Below, in pieces: positions 46,712 through 57,469 of a stretch of 64,000 nt of DNA. The notes under the pieces were generated by a model. The model ran no database searches and had not been told where the DNA came from. It saw nothing but the letters and a program-made list of their open reading frames with translations. Each line of letters opens with the position of its first letter. Position 1 is the stretch's first letter. Where the stretch lies: assembly GCA_013397695.1 (NCBI GenBank), contig VYZI01000256.1, positions 260,147 through 324,146 on the forward strand. Reading direction: 5' to 3'. Source of the stretch: Centropus unirufus (lineage: Eukaryota > Chordata > Aves > Cuculiformes > Centropidae). The translations under genes were made by a program, and so were the position numbers.

Positions 46712-49700
46712 AATGTTATAAAATTGGTGTGGTTTTTATTCTTAAGAAAACAGGGATGGGGTGGGGCGGTGGTTGGTTTTGTTCAGAGGATGCTTTTCAG
46801 AGGGGTCCACCTCTGAAAGCAGCACAGGGGTTTTTTCCTCCCCCAGCCGGTGTGTTAAGGTGTCTCCCTCTCTTGTGATGGCCTTGTCATTCTGTACTGT
46901 GAATACCAGTATGGATCCCCTGACGGGGTGTGTGCCAAGTGAAGGGAATGAGGTGGGCTGTGCAGGACCAGTGGGGAGGTGGGTGTGGGGTGGAGGCACC
47001 TCCGAGGGCAGCTGAGCACGAGCAACTGTCGCTGCCTTCGCCTCTTTTTACTGTCTTGTTCTGGTCCATATGTTTTCTGAGTGGATCTATGGGATGAGAT
47101 GTGTGTGGTTGAGGCATTTTCCCTAATTCTCATTAAGAACTGGCTCCTCTTACTCTAGGTTACTCCTTTTTCGTTTTCTACCCATGCAGAAAAGTATTGC
47201 TTAAATCCTATGTGACCTGAGATGCCATTCCCCCTTCGGAATTCAGTGAGCAGCAAAGCAGGGCTTTTCTGGATTTCATAATTTATATCTGTGATAAATA
47301 CATTCACTTCATCTATGATAAATATGTTAACTACCGTCTGCTGTTGGAGTTCTATGGTAGCATTGTTGCAGGACAAACGGGTATGACGTAATGTCTTCAG
47401 TTTGAAGGTAAGCTTCCAAAATTTTTCAGTTACTTCCATGTCTGGTGGGAAAACACATTAACCCCAAGCTGGTAATTCCCATGGCTGGGAGCTGACTGGG
47501 TGGCCAATTCTGGGAGGAGTGACTGGTTCAGTTTTCATTATCAAACATTATGATTGGCTCAGGTAAGAGCTATGCTTGTCCCTCAGGTGGGTTTTGGGGA
47601 GCCCATGCCTCAATTTGAGTACCAGTAGCATCGGAAGGGTATTGCTGTCTGATTTCTGCGCAAAATCACTTGAGGGGAATAATTTTCGATAAATCCTATT
47701 TTATGTTAGGGAAGCGCTAGCAGATGGGTAGTTTTTTTTGTTTTGGGGTTTTTTTTGTGAGGGTTTTTTTTGTTTGTATTTTTGTTTAGTGTGACAGTCT
47801 TGGGGGAGGCCTAAACAGGAAAGAATGTGTTCCGGAACCTCTGGCAGCCTGGATGCTGTAACTCAAATGTGCAGGCATTCTGCTGCTTTTCTGCCAGTAA
47901 AATGTTGCTTCCCTTGGTGTCAATGTAAACATTTGCTCTCCGTACCTGTTCCTGCCCAGAACTTGCTGTTAGAGCTGCTTTTGTTAATTTTCAAACCTGA
48001 ATGGCCCTGCAGTTGTTTGCCCCCTGCTGTTCACGGGTCAAACAGCAATTAAACGCTGCATCATCACAATGAAAGAATTGCCCAGTGCTGGGAATTGATT
48101 CCCTGCCTGAAACTCTCTGGGAGATCTTTGCCTGCCTGCAGAGCCGTGGCATTTTGCGCAGCAAAGGCAATGGAAAGTACTGTAGGGGCCGGCAGTGTTG
48201 ATGGCAGCAGAGGACAACTTGGAGTTTTGGGTCAGTACTGGGACTTTCAGCCTATTCCAGTAGCACGGTTCTGTGCGGAAAAAGGGAAAGGTCGCAGGGA
48301 AGTGCAGGAATAAGGATTATTTTTGAGCCTGTCTATGCTTTTCATGTGGCAAAATCCTTGCTGAGGGGACAATGGATGCTAAGATCAACAAACTCCCAGG
48401 ATAGGGCAATTACTGCAGTCTTTGCGTGTAGGGCAAGGGAGCCAGCGTTCTCTTGAGGTGAAAAGCCAGGGGGCATTTGTAACCTGACAGTTCCTGGCAG
48501 CAACTGTTTTAACATAGAAATTGCAGCCTGCAGCCCCTCTTTTCCAGGGAAGCCAGGGCCAGCTCAGACCCTTGGGCCAGTGCATGTACCAAACCCGGGG
48601 CCTTGCTCTGTGAGAGGGTCACAGAGGCAGGAGGAGGCTTGCTTGAAGACACCACTGAACATCTCTTCTGGTCTCAGGTGAGATGTCTAACTGATTACCT
48701 GTGGGGACAGAGGTATCCTTTGCCTGTGCATACTCATCCTCCCTCACTGCGCATCACTGCTCGCTCTTCCCAGTGAGAAATCTTGGCTTTCTGTGGGTCC
48801 CAGCCTTACCAGGGAGGGAAACAGAGCTTTTCCCAAACCCATACACAGGGTCACAGCAGAGGAGCCACTGGTAACACTAAGCTACGCTCCTGATGCTTTG
48901 CAAAGAGGTTGGTAAAAGGTGACAAGGTGGGAAAAGCAGCAGTTTAGGTGCTTTTTTGTGTAATGATAGGCATCACAAGGGATGCCGAAAATTTCCAGCA
49001 GAGATGCTAACTGATCTCATTCCCACATTACCTGCTCATGCGCGCTTCACACTCTGTGCGAAAGCAGACCTGCAAGCAAGCTGTAAGGATCCAAGGCAGC
49101 TTAGTGTTCCCTTAAAAAGCTTTAGGCAGCTGGCAAGCAAACTGCTGGCAACTTCCATCAGAGAAATAATAAATTAGAGCCATGGCAGACGCGCTCTGTA
49201 GAAGTGTTGGGCTGGAGGCATGAGGGACAGCAGTGTTTTGGCAGGCCTGGGGCAGGCAGCCTGCACGGCACCTCTCCCCGGGCTGCTGTGCCAGTGCCTT
49301 TTAATGAAGATTATGGCATTGTCTTCAGTTGGTTAGTTTGGAGATTGGACAGAGTTATAAATAGTTCTTTCCTGCATAATGTTATGTATGAGTGGTCACG
49401 GGATGGCTGGGATGATTAATGCCATGGGGGATGACACACTGTAATGTTGCTCGAGGAAATTCCTCTCACAGGGATGCTCTGTGCTGAAGGGAAACCCCTT
49501 GCTGGCAAATAGGTTTTGGAAGATCCCAGGGGGAATGGACACGTATGAAATAGGGAAAGAACCACACATTATTTCAGGAAAATAAGTGAGAAGTGGAGCA
49601 AGGTCATGGCTTACACTTTTTTTTCCTTCTTTTTCCAGTCGTGTTCAGGGAGAAGGTGTTCATGCTGCCAGGCAATGTGCCTCAGCCATGGGATGAGCCT

Positions 49701-49869
49701 GGTTCTTGCTGGGCTCCAGTTCAGCAGCCGCTGCCCTGCTTGGAGAGGACCGGTGGTGGGATTGGGACTGACACAGCAATGCCTCTCCTGAATTATCCTG
49801 TGCTCCTGTGAAGGTATCCGTGACTCCCGTGTCCTTTGCTCTCACTGAGAGCATGGTTAACACAGTCCC
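46712..49869. other. Interval between UTP3 and RUFY3
   Basis: No exon recognised. T-rich low-complexity DNA lies at about 47730-47800. The short frames show no family motif. Confidence 0.6.
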
Positions 49870-50192
49870 ACGAGCACTTGGCATGGAACTGGAGAGCTCG
49901 GATGGGGCTCTTGATCAGGGAGTGCAGGGATAGGGTAAGGGGAATGGTTTGAAGCTGAGAGAGGGGAGCCTGAGATGAGATTTGTGGGGATAAATGTTTT
50001 CCTGGGAGGGTGAGGAGGCCCTGGCCCGGGATGCCCAGAGAAGCCGAGGCTGCCCCATCCCTGGAGGTGTTCATGGCCAGGCTGGATGGAGCTTGAAGCC
50101 CCCAGATCCAGTGGGAGGTGTCCCTGCCCGTGGCAGGGGTTGAACGGGATGGGCTTTGAGGTCCCAAACCATTCTATGACTCCATGATTGTA
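49870..50192 (+). mobile_element. CR1 LINE 3' fragment upstream of the RUFY3 distal exon
   Basis: Contains gagatgagatttgtggggat, aggaggccctggcccgggat, ctggaggtgttcatggccag, gggatgggctttgaggtccc, and ends near ctatgactccatgattgt. It closely resembles the copy at 50830-51168 in the same orientation. Confidence 0.9.
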
Positions 50193-50249
50193 CAGAAAAC
50201 AAAAAAAGTGGTAAGGGCATGGAAAAAAGAAAAGGGTGTGAAGCCGTGA

Positions 50250-50800
50250 ATAGCCGAGAGCCCCCCGGGAGAGCGGGACACAAAGTCCCTTCCACATCGC
50301 CCGGAGCCTGAGGATCTCCCCTGGCTCCCCGTCCCATCGCCCTGAGCCCCCGCGGGGCTGCGGGGTGTTCCCAGGAAAAGGGAGGCTCCGAGGGGAAGGG
50401 CTGGGGGCGGAGGAAGGAGGGAGGCGGGGACAGCCGCTCCCTGCTTCCCGGGCGGCGATGGCGGAGGCGGAGCGGCCCCCGCTGCCCCGAAGTTCCCGGG
50501 ACGGGGCTGGCGCGGAGCTGTCCCCAGGCATGGAGCGGCGGGACGAGGAGGAGCAGGAGGAGCGCCCTGCCTCGCCGCCTTTCTTCCTGCTCTACCCGGG
50601 CCCCGCGGCCGCCCCGCCCGGCGCCTGGAGCCCCGCGTCCCCCGTGCTGGTGCTGAGCTGCCCGCGGCCCGAGGGCATCGGCGGCCGTGAGTGACCGGGA
50701 GCGGGGAGCCTCCCGCACCCGGGATGCTGCTCCGGGCCCCTCCGGAGCGGGTCCGGAGGAGGCGATCCGAGGGCTGGAGCAGCTCCCGTGCGAGGACGGG
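50250..50800 (+). promoter_or_regulatory. RUFY3: CpG-rich region around the distal RUFY3 first exon
   Basis: A dense G+C and CpG block between two CR1 copies, centred on the open exon 50458-50686. Inferred alternative promoter. Confidence 0.5.
50458..50686 (+). CDS. RUFY3: Distal alternative first coding exon, probably RUFY3
   Basis: Open frame from an ATG at 50458 (context ggcggcgATGg) for 76 codons to a consensus GTGAGT donor at 50687-50692, ending in phase 1. The sequence starts MAEAERPPLPRSSRDG, has an acidic patch ERRDEEEQEE and a Pro-rich part with PPFFLLYPGP. A second in-frame ATG lies at 50530. The main RUFY3 first exon (57292-57469) also ends in phase 1, so either could join the same exon 2. 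Mammalian RUFY3 has longer isoforms from an upstream promoter, which fits. I do not remember their N-terminal sequence well enough to align it, so the assignment rests on position, strand, CpG context and phase. Confidence 0.6.
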
Positions 50801-50829
50801 CTGGGAGCTGGGGAAGGCTCCGGGGGACC

Positions 50830-51168
50830 TTGGAGCAGCGTCCAGTGCTGAAAGGGGCTGCAGGGATGCTGGGAGGGGCACTTGGTCAGGGATCGAAGGG
50901 ACAGGATGGGGGGAATGGTTTGGAGCTGAGGGAGGGGAGATTGAGATGAGATCTGAGGGAGAAATGTTTTCCTGTGAGGGTGGGGAGGCCCTGGCCCAGG
51001 ATGCCCAGAGAAGCTGTGGCTGCCCCATCCCTGGAGGTGTTCAAGGCCAGGTTGGATGGGGCTTGGAGCACCCTGATCCCGTGGGAGGTGTCCCTGCCCA
51101 TGGTGGGGGTTGAACTGGATGGGCTTTGAGGTTTCTTCTGACCCAAACAATTCCATGAGTCCATGAAA
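50830..51168 (+). mobile_element. CR1 LINE 3' fragment downstream of the RUFY3 distal exon
   Basis: Contains agatgagatctgagggagaa, ggggaggccctggcccagga, ctggaggtgttcaaggccag, and ggatgggctttgaggtttct with a tail near attccatgagtccatg. It is a direct-repeat partner of 49870-50192. Confidence 0.9.
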
Positions 51169-54100
51169 CCCCCCCTAGCCCGATTGAGTCCCAGGTGCCC
51201 GGGGCACTGGCTGCTCCCTGGGCAGCGTGTGGTGAACTGGCCAGAGAAGGGGCAGCGAACAATGTTGGTCATGGAGACTTCTCTCCTTTTGGGTCCTTGC
51301 ATCCGAGAGGAGTTTGTGCCGTCCTTTGAAACCTTGCTATATGGTTTGGGGTGGAAAGCGCCTGCTTGGGCTTCCCTGGGATGCTGGTGTTGAGAACTGA
51401 CTTTGGGTGTTACTTGGCACCGGTGAGGCGTGTTGCTGCATGGGTGCTTGTGTGGGGTGTGTTGGACAGGGAATAGTTTTCTGCTCTGTAACACCCTTTG
51501 AGATGTCCACGTGGTGTATTCGGGTAAGCTGGAGTACAGCAAAGCCACTGCCTGTGGCTTCCAAACAAAAGCCATGTGTGTGGGTGCACGTGGAAAAGAG
51601 AAGATCTTTTCCATCCATGTCTTGAAATAGCCAGTCGCCGTGTCTTCTGGGCTTGGGTGTGGGTGATGGAGTTGCTGGCCTTCATTTTGTCTCCTCCTGC
51701 CCACATCCCAGGTGAGTGTCCAGTCTGCTGATCATTGCTGGGCGGGTGTCTCTTCCCTCCCTGGGAAGCAGGTGTACTTCATTGAGCCATTACTCAGCAG
51801 AGCTGCAAGCGGTGAGGTAAGAAGCTGAAGTCTGTAATGCCGAGAGCAGCAGCTGAGACGCTCTGACTTTGTTAGAGCTGTACGAAGGGCTCTGACTGCG
51901 AACTTCTGTCTGCACTCGAGCACTCCCTCCTCGATGAGCTGCTCTTTAAACTGGAACCTTCCTGTCAAAACCCTGATCATTTTTTTTTAACCCTGATCAA
52001 GGAATGTTTACCAACTGTAGTCCTGTGAGGTGTGTGCAAGAGACTGAGCCCTGATGGAAAGTAAGCCTTTAAGAAGAATCTTTCATCCTGGCCATCGTGC
52101 TTTTACTGTTCGAACTTTGTCATAAGGAGCCTTGTGTGAGGATGTGTGCAGACAGAGGCACTGTGATGGGCATGTTCGTGCGCAAGGAGTTAGCACAGAA
52201 ACTCCTTGGATGAGCAGTGCTTTACCCCCATGTTAGCCTTGCTATGCGGTGGTTGTTCGTGCTAGCTTTGTGGAACAGCCTTACAGAATGTGTCTTACCG
52301 TTCCCTGGTTGTTTTCAGTCTTGGAAGTAGTGGCTGCCTGTGCAGCATCGTGTGTCAAAGCCCACTTGGTAACTGCGGCAGTGTCTGAGGGAGCAGGAAT
52401 CAATCTGTTTGCCTGGTGACTTGCACTCTTCCTCTTGGGGCAAACCTTGTAAGTTGATTTTTTTCATCATCCCTGGGTTTTGGTTGTGATTTTTTTTTTT
52501 TTCTGAAGGCTATATCTGAAATAGCAGCTTCATGTGACCATCATGGAGCAGTGGATTCCACTGCAAAGTTTTGCTTGCTGTTAGAGCAGCGGACAGAGGT
52601 TTGCTCTGGCACAGAGCGTTTGCTGTGTGTTTAACTGCTGAACTCAGTCCTGCCTACCTGTAGAGCGTAGAGCCATGCAGGTGCCATTGCATTTGCATCT
52701 ATTCTGAGCGGCATTTACTACGTGCAACACTGAAGGGCGGTGTTAATTGTGGTCCAGGTTAAAAGATTGTCAGGTCTGTGACTGCGTTACCGGGGAGACC
52801 CATTGGTGGCTGGTGGGAAGGTGTTTCACAGGCTTTTCTCAGCTGCCTTGAATTCACGTTGCTGTAACACACAGCAGCTCAGCATCGGCTGTTCCTGCTC
52901 TGCAATAGTACCCCAGGTACTCATTCATGCCTGTTCCCCTTCATTCTTCAGAGCTGGAGTTATTTTTAGAGCTCAGATTAACTGAGGAGTGTGAAGGAGG
53001 CTATTTTTGTGTCTCGTGCGTGTATTAAAAACAGGCAATTGCACTGGATGAATCCTAATGCTTTGTGGTAGCTGTAAACAGAGAGCAGTGATTTCTGTGG
53101 CGGGTGCTTCCTGCTGGAGCACAAGTTCCTCCCTGTGGTGCCTGAAGGTCTTTTCCACAAGGAGTTATCAAAATAAATACTGTGTATTGCCGGTCACACA
53201 TTCTCTGGGGAGGTAGGGGCCGATACAAGAGAAACTCGGTATTCCAGAGCGTTTGGGAGGTTTCTTTGTCTTTTAATGTTGCATCATAACAGGGAGGAAA
53301 AAAACCATTTTTTCTCTCTTGGTCTCACCCCAGGATTGAAGGTGCTGTATGTCTGTTTAATGTTATATTTGAAAATCTGGAAAGCATGTGAGCTGATTAG
53401 AGCTGTGGGAGGCAGCAGCAGGGCTCTTGGTGCCCAGGGAGGGCCCAGTGTCTGTGTTACCGGGGCAGTGGTGCCAGCCCTGCAGTGGGCAAATGTCGGT
53501 GTCTTCACTTGGTAACAAAAACAGGAATCATGAGTTAGCGTCTGTATTCTAACTCTACAGATTTTATCTCAAACGCGTTTTTTCCTCTCCAACAAATCTT
53601 TCTCCGTATTATCCAGGTTTTGTTGTTTTTAGGGTAGGAGACATGATATGGTTCCAGACATCAGGTGAAAGAGTGAGCTGCGAAGGGGAAGGGGATTGCA
53701 AAGATTTCTGTGCCAGCATTTTTGATGCAGGTGGTTCCAGACAGAAAGAAGGAACAGGATGATTTACTTAAACATGCTGAGCTGCAGTAAAACCTTTGGA
53801 ATACTTTTAAAACACATTAAAAGCAGCTTGATTATGCTGTCTTTAAAAAAAAAATGAAACATAACCTGAAATAACAAAAAACCCCAAACTGTTCCTGCTT
53901 CCATTGAAACCCACCAGATATCATGACACCACAGTAGGCTTTTCCTTCCCCCGTTTTAATTGTACCCTCAGTTATGTCAGCTACTTGAATCCTTAACTAC
54001 TATTGCTGTATTTCACAATAGGCAGACAAGAGCCAGTTTGTGCTAGGAATTATGAAATTGTGTCACTGGTTTTGGGGTCGTTAAACTGTTTTGCCCATTC

Positions 54101-56640
54101 ATGTTTTTAGTGTGCAGGATTCCAAGTGCCCCTGTTAACTGAGGTTTCTCTGCTCCCTCAGAATGTCAATCCCATTTACATGGCATTCCCGCTCGCATGG
54201 TTGTTCCAACACACTCCATGTCTGATTCCTTTATCTTGAAAACAGTTTTACAAAACCCTGCCTTGTTCTGTAGTGTAGCCAAAGCCTCGCTTTGCATTTG
54301 CCCGTGTGGCTAATAGAAAGTTTTGTTGGACCAGTTGAGGCTGCCTGACTTGTTTGAGATTGGGAAAGTGGCACTTGGTTAACAACCTCCTCTTCGTTTT
54401 TATGCCTGCGCTTGGGTTTGTTTTGCCCGCCCACGACTCACTGCATGCTGACAGGGCTTTATCCCTTGGCCTTGAGTTGTGTGGTGGTTTTATCAACGGC
54501 TTGATGAAATTACAAATATTTGATGCCTTTCTTTTGTTTCTTTATCATATTCTGTGCTGCTTTATAGCTTTGAGGCACAGGGTGGGGGTAGGGGAAGGTT
54601 TGTCCTGTGTCCCCCAGAGGTGATGAAAGGCTTGCAGGTCAGTAAGTCACAGGAAAGCTGTTTGGGGTGCTTTGATTTTGGTCTTTTCCTTGCTGAGTAG
54701 AGCTTTTATTTCCCATGGTACCATGGCTGATGTACAGACATTAGCCATGTTTGTTACAGTCTGCTGCTTGCCTTGGCTTACCCTGGAAGCTGTGTTGGGA
54801 AGGGAAGTCCTCTGGTTTAATGCTGTAGGTTTAAGTTCCACTGTGCTCTGGAGCCTGGAGATTACAGCCACCTGTGGACAGCAGGAGGGTTTCTCTGCAT
54901 ATACCCGTGTCGGAACTTTGCCAGAATTGGCTTGGAAAGTAATTTCTGAACTTGTTGCTTAAAAAACATCAAGTACAACTCATTCGAGTTGTAAGCAGAT
55001 GATTTGTAATGATTTACCAAAGATGCAGATATATCATCTGAATTGCATCATTTTTGTTTCTTAGAGTAAAGGTGTTGTTTCACAGAGGCTATTCAAAACC
55101 TGTTGATGGTTTATTGGGTCTAAGGCTTTGTTTTGAGCAAAACATGTTGATAAAGTGAAATGAATCGCAACTGGAAAACATTTATCAAGTACTTTAAGTG
55201 TCCCTATGGGTTATTAGCAGCTGGAACGGGAGGCTGAGAATACAATTTAGCTGGAAGGGACAGCCTGGCTTACTTTAGTATTTCACATTAAGAAGCAGCA
55301 CCCAGCATTAAAGAAAACCAGTTATGGGCTACACCTACTGCTGCTTGTGTAACAGCTCTGTTCCAAACAAAAGATGCAACTGTCTGATAAACTGGATGTG
55401 TGGGATAATCACTTAGCCATAATTTGTGGTGCTTGGTTGATTCCAGAGGGTTTATTGTGATTATTGGCTGTTTGTTAGACTCTTTCAAAAGGCTGGCAAG
55501 GGTGAAGTCGTGGACTGTTGCAGTTTGGTTGGTGTGGTACGATGGGAATGCTAAACCTAGAGCCTGTCCTTGTGGAAGGGAGGGATGAACGTGATGGAAG
55601 TGATGAGGCTGTCGGCACAGTTCATAAAGCCCATCCTTTCTTAGGAAGAGGGAACAACAGTGGCTGCTGTCACTTGTGAAATGGTTCTCTCTTGCAGCTC
55701 TGTAGTAACAGCCTGCCTGGCGCTTTGTTTGACTTCATCCGATGCGGGGAAAGAGACGCTGAGTCAAAACGTCATGCACCAAGCAGGAAATTCTTCCTGA
55801 AAGCAACTGCTTCCACAGCCCTGTTGGAAATAACAGCTCCTAACCTCTTTATTCTGTCTTACTTGTTTTTTTACATCATGGGGGCACTTTTCACAGAGCT
55901 TTATGTCTTGGGATGATTTGTTCTGCATCAGGTGATCAGTTTGTGTTTCACATCCCCAAGACACAGGCACATGGCCTTTTGAGTCTGTAGAGAAGAAAAA
56001 GCACTGAGGACAAGGTCCCATGCAGGACGCACGCATTTGTTCCTACCGGTACGCTTTGTGGGTGAGCACTCATCCTTCTCTGTATCCACATGGTGGGACT
56101 AGGAATCCAGTCTGGATGGATGGTACTCACCTGCTCTCAGCAAAGCTCCTGGAGCCGCCCAGAATCCAGTCAGACGGGCTGATTGCCGCCTGTCATTATT
56201 GAAGCAGGCAGTGGCACTGTGTCCCATGCCCTGGGGAAGCAGTGACCTTGGGAATGAGAACATTGTCTGACCTGGGACCACCTCTCCCGGGAGGACGGGA
56301 AGGGCCAGTACCACCCCGTGCTATCATCTTGTTCTTGGGGAGTGGAAGGGCGTTCCGCTGCCCGCATCGGCCGTGCCTGAGCGGGACCAGCTTTCAGCTG
56401 AGGTTTTTCAGGTGTGAGATTCAGTCCCGTAGCTTTCGTGCTGGTGTTTTCACATGGAGAGAGCTTGATCCTCCATCACCGAAATGCCTACAGCCGCGTC
56501 TTTTTTCCTCACCGTTTCCCTGAGAGGATAAACCCATCCCAGGATTGCGGGGTGGAATCTTGGCTCACAGGGGCTCTCTGGGAAGGCTGCCCAGCCAATA
56601 AGCCCCGCTGTGACTTGCACCCCTGCTGCGGAAACAAAGG
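51169..56640 (+). other. RUFY3: RUFY3 intron between the alternative first exons
   Basis: About 5.5 kb with no recognised exon or CR1. Short T runs occur near 51980 and 52491. Several short frames have no motif. Confidence 0.55.
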
Positions 56641-57170
56641 CTTTAACTCCGGGATTCCCCCCGGGCGCGCGGCCGGGATGCAGCCGTGCCTCCGTTGCGG
56701 CCCGGGAAGGGGCTGCGGCTGCCGTCCCCGCATCCCGGGAAGAGAGCGGCGCGCCCTGCGCTGGGAGCGGCCGGTCACGTGACCCTGGCTGCCGGGCTGG
56801 GCTCCCCCGGCCGCCATTTTGGCCGCCTCCCTGCGCGGCGCGCGCAGCCAATCCCGGCGGCGCCGCTGGCTGCGGGAACCCGCACTGCCGCGCGCGGCCC
56901 GGCGCCCCGGATCCCTGCCTCCGCCGCTTCCTTTGTTTTGGCTTGGCCGCTCGGCGCGGGGAGAAGCCGTTCTTCCGCCGCCGTCTGCTTTTTTATTTTA
57001 TTTCTTTTTTTTTTACCTTTCTTCCCTCACCACCTGTCTCTGATGCCGAAGCCAGGTTTTCTCTGGATCGGTCGCCCCTGGCATCGCTGAAGACGCCACG
57101 GTCGGTGGGACGGAGGGGGGAAGAGCCGGGCGCGAAGGAGCAGCGGTTTTGCCTTGCTTGATAGGAGAAA
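56640..57170 (+). promoter_or_regulatory. RUFY3: CpG-island promoter of the main RUFY3 transcript
   Basis: CpG-dense region ending about 120 bp before the start codon at 57292. Visible motifs: the palindrome GGTCACGTGACC at 56773-56784, GCCGCCATTTTGG (YY1-type) near 56809-56822, and a CCAAT box at 56848-56852. No TATA. Function inferred from motifs and position. Confidence 0.65.
56774..56783. promoter_or_regulatory. RUFY3: CLEAR-type E-box (GTCACGTGAC)
   Basis: Exact match to the palindromic consensus bound by TFEB/TFE3/MITF in lysosomal genes, set in the 12 bp perfect palindrome GGTCACGTGACC, about 510 bp upstream of the RUFY3 ATG. USF or MYC/MAX could also bind it. Confidence 0.6.
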
Positions 57171-57291
57171 AAAGCCAGAGTGGTCTGCGCGACCCCGAGC
57201 GCATCCGCCCTTTGATAGCGAGGTATTTCCTTCGGGAAGCTTTTCCCTGCTTATTTTTCTCCCCCCCCGTTGTTGTAGCAGCTGAGTCATC

Positions 57292-57469
57292 ATGTCTGCG
57301 CTGACGCCTCAAAGCGACATGCCAACCCCCACCACAGACAAGATCACTCAGGCTGCCATGGAGACCATCTATCTTTGCAAATTCCGAGTGTCCATGGATG
57401 GAGAGTGGCTCTGCTTGCGCGAGCTGGACGACATCTCGCTGACTCCCGACCCCGAGCCGACCCACGAAG
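57292..57469 (+). CDS. RUFY3: RUFY3 first coding exon (main isoform), partial gene
   Basis: RUFY3 is an ARL8 effector with RUN and coiled-coil domains. It couples lysosomes to dynein-dynactin for retrograde transport and acts in neuronal polarity. This exon encodes 59 codons plus one base: it starts MSALTPQSDMPTPTTDKIT, continues METIYLCKFRVSMDGEWLCL and ends SLTPDPEPTHE, nearly identical to the mammalian N-terminus. The ATG at 57292 follows an in-frame-neutral CpG-rich leader. The donor is gtacgg at 57470, phase 1. The next exon (expected to start DPNYLMANERM) is not seen before 64000, so intron 1 is over 6.5 kb and the RUN domain lies beyond the window. The identity is certain. Confidence 0.95.

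Noticed and set aside
50071..51156. A 361-codon minus-strand frame.
   Set aside because: It runs antisense through two CR1 fragments and the CpG-rich RUFY3 exon; GC-rich DNA has few stops and the translated CR1 strings are repeat-derived.
56773..56784. The GGTCACGTGACC palindrome as a restriction-type or transposon inverted repeat.
   Set aside because: Position in a CpG-island promoter and exact CLEAR consensus make a transcription-factor site more likely.
56610..57161. A 183-codon plus-strand frame in the RUFY3 CpG island.
   Set aside because: Low-complexity Arg/Ala/Pro composition from CpG-rich DNA; no motif, and the known RUFY3 start lies downstream in another frame.
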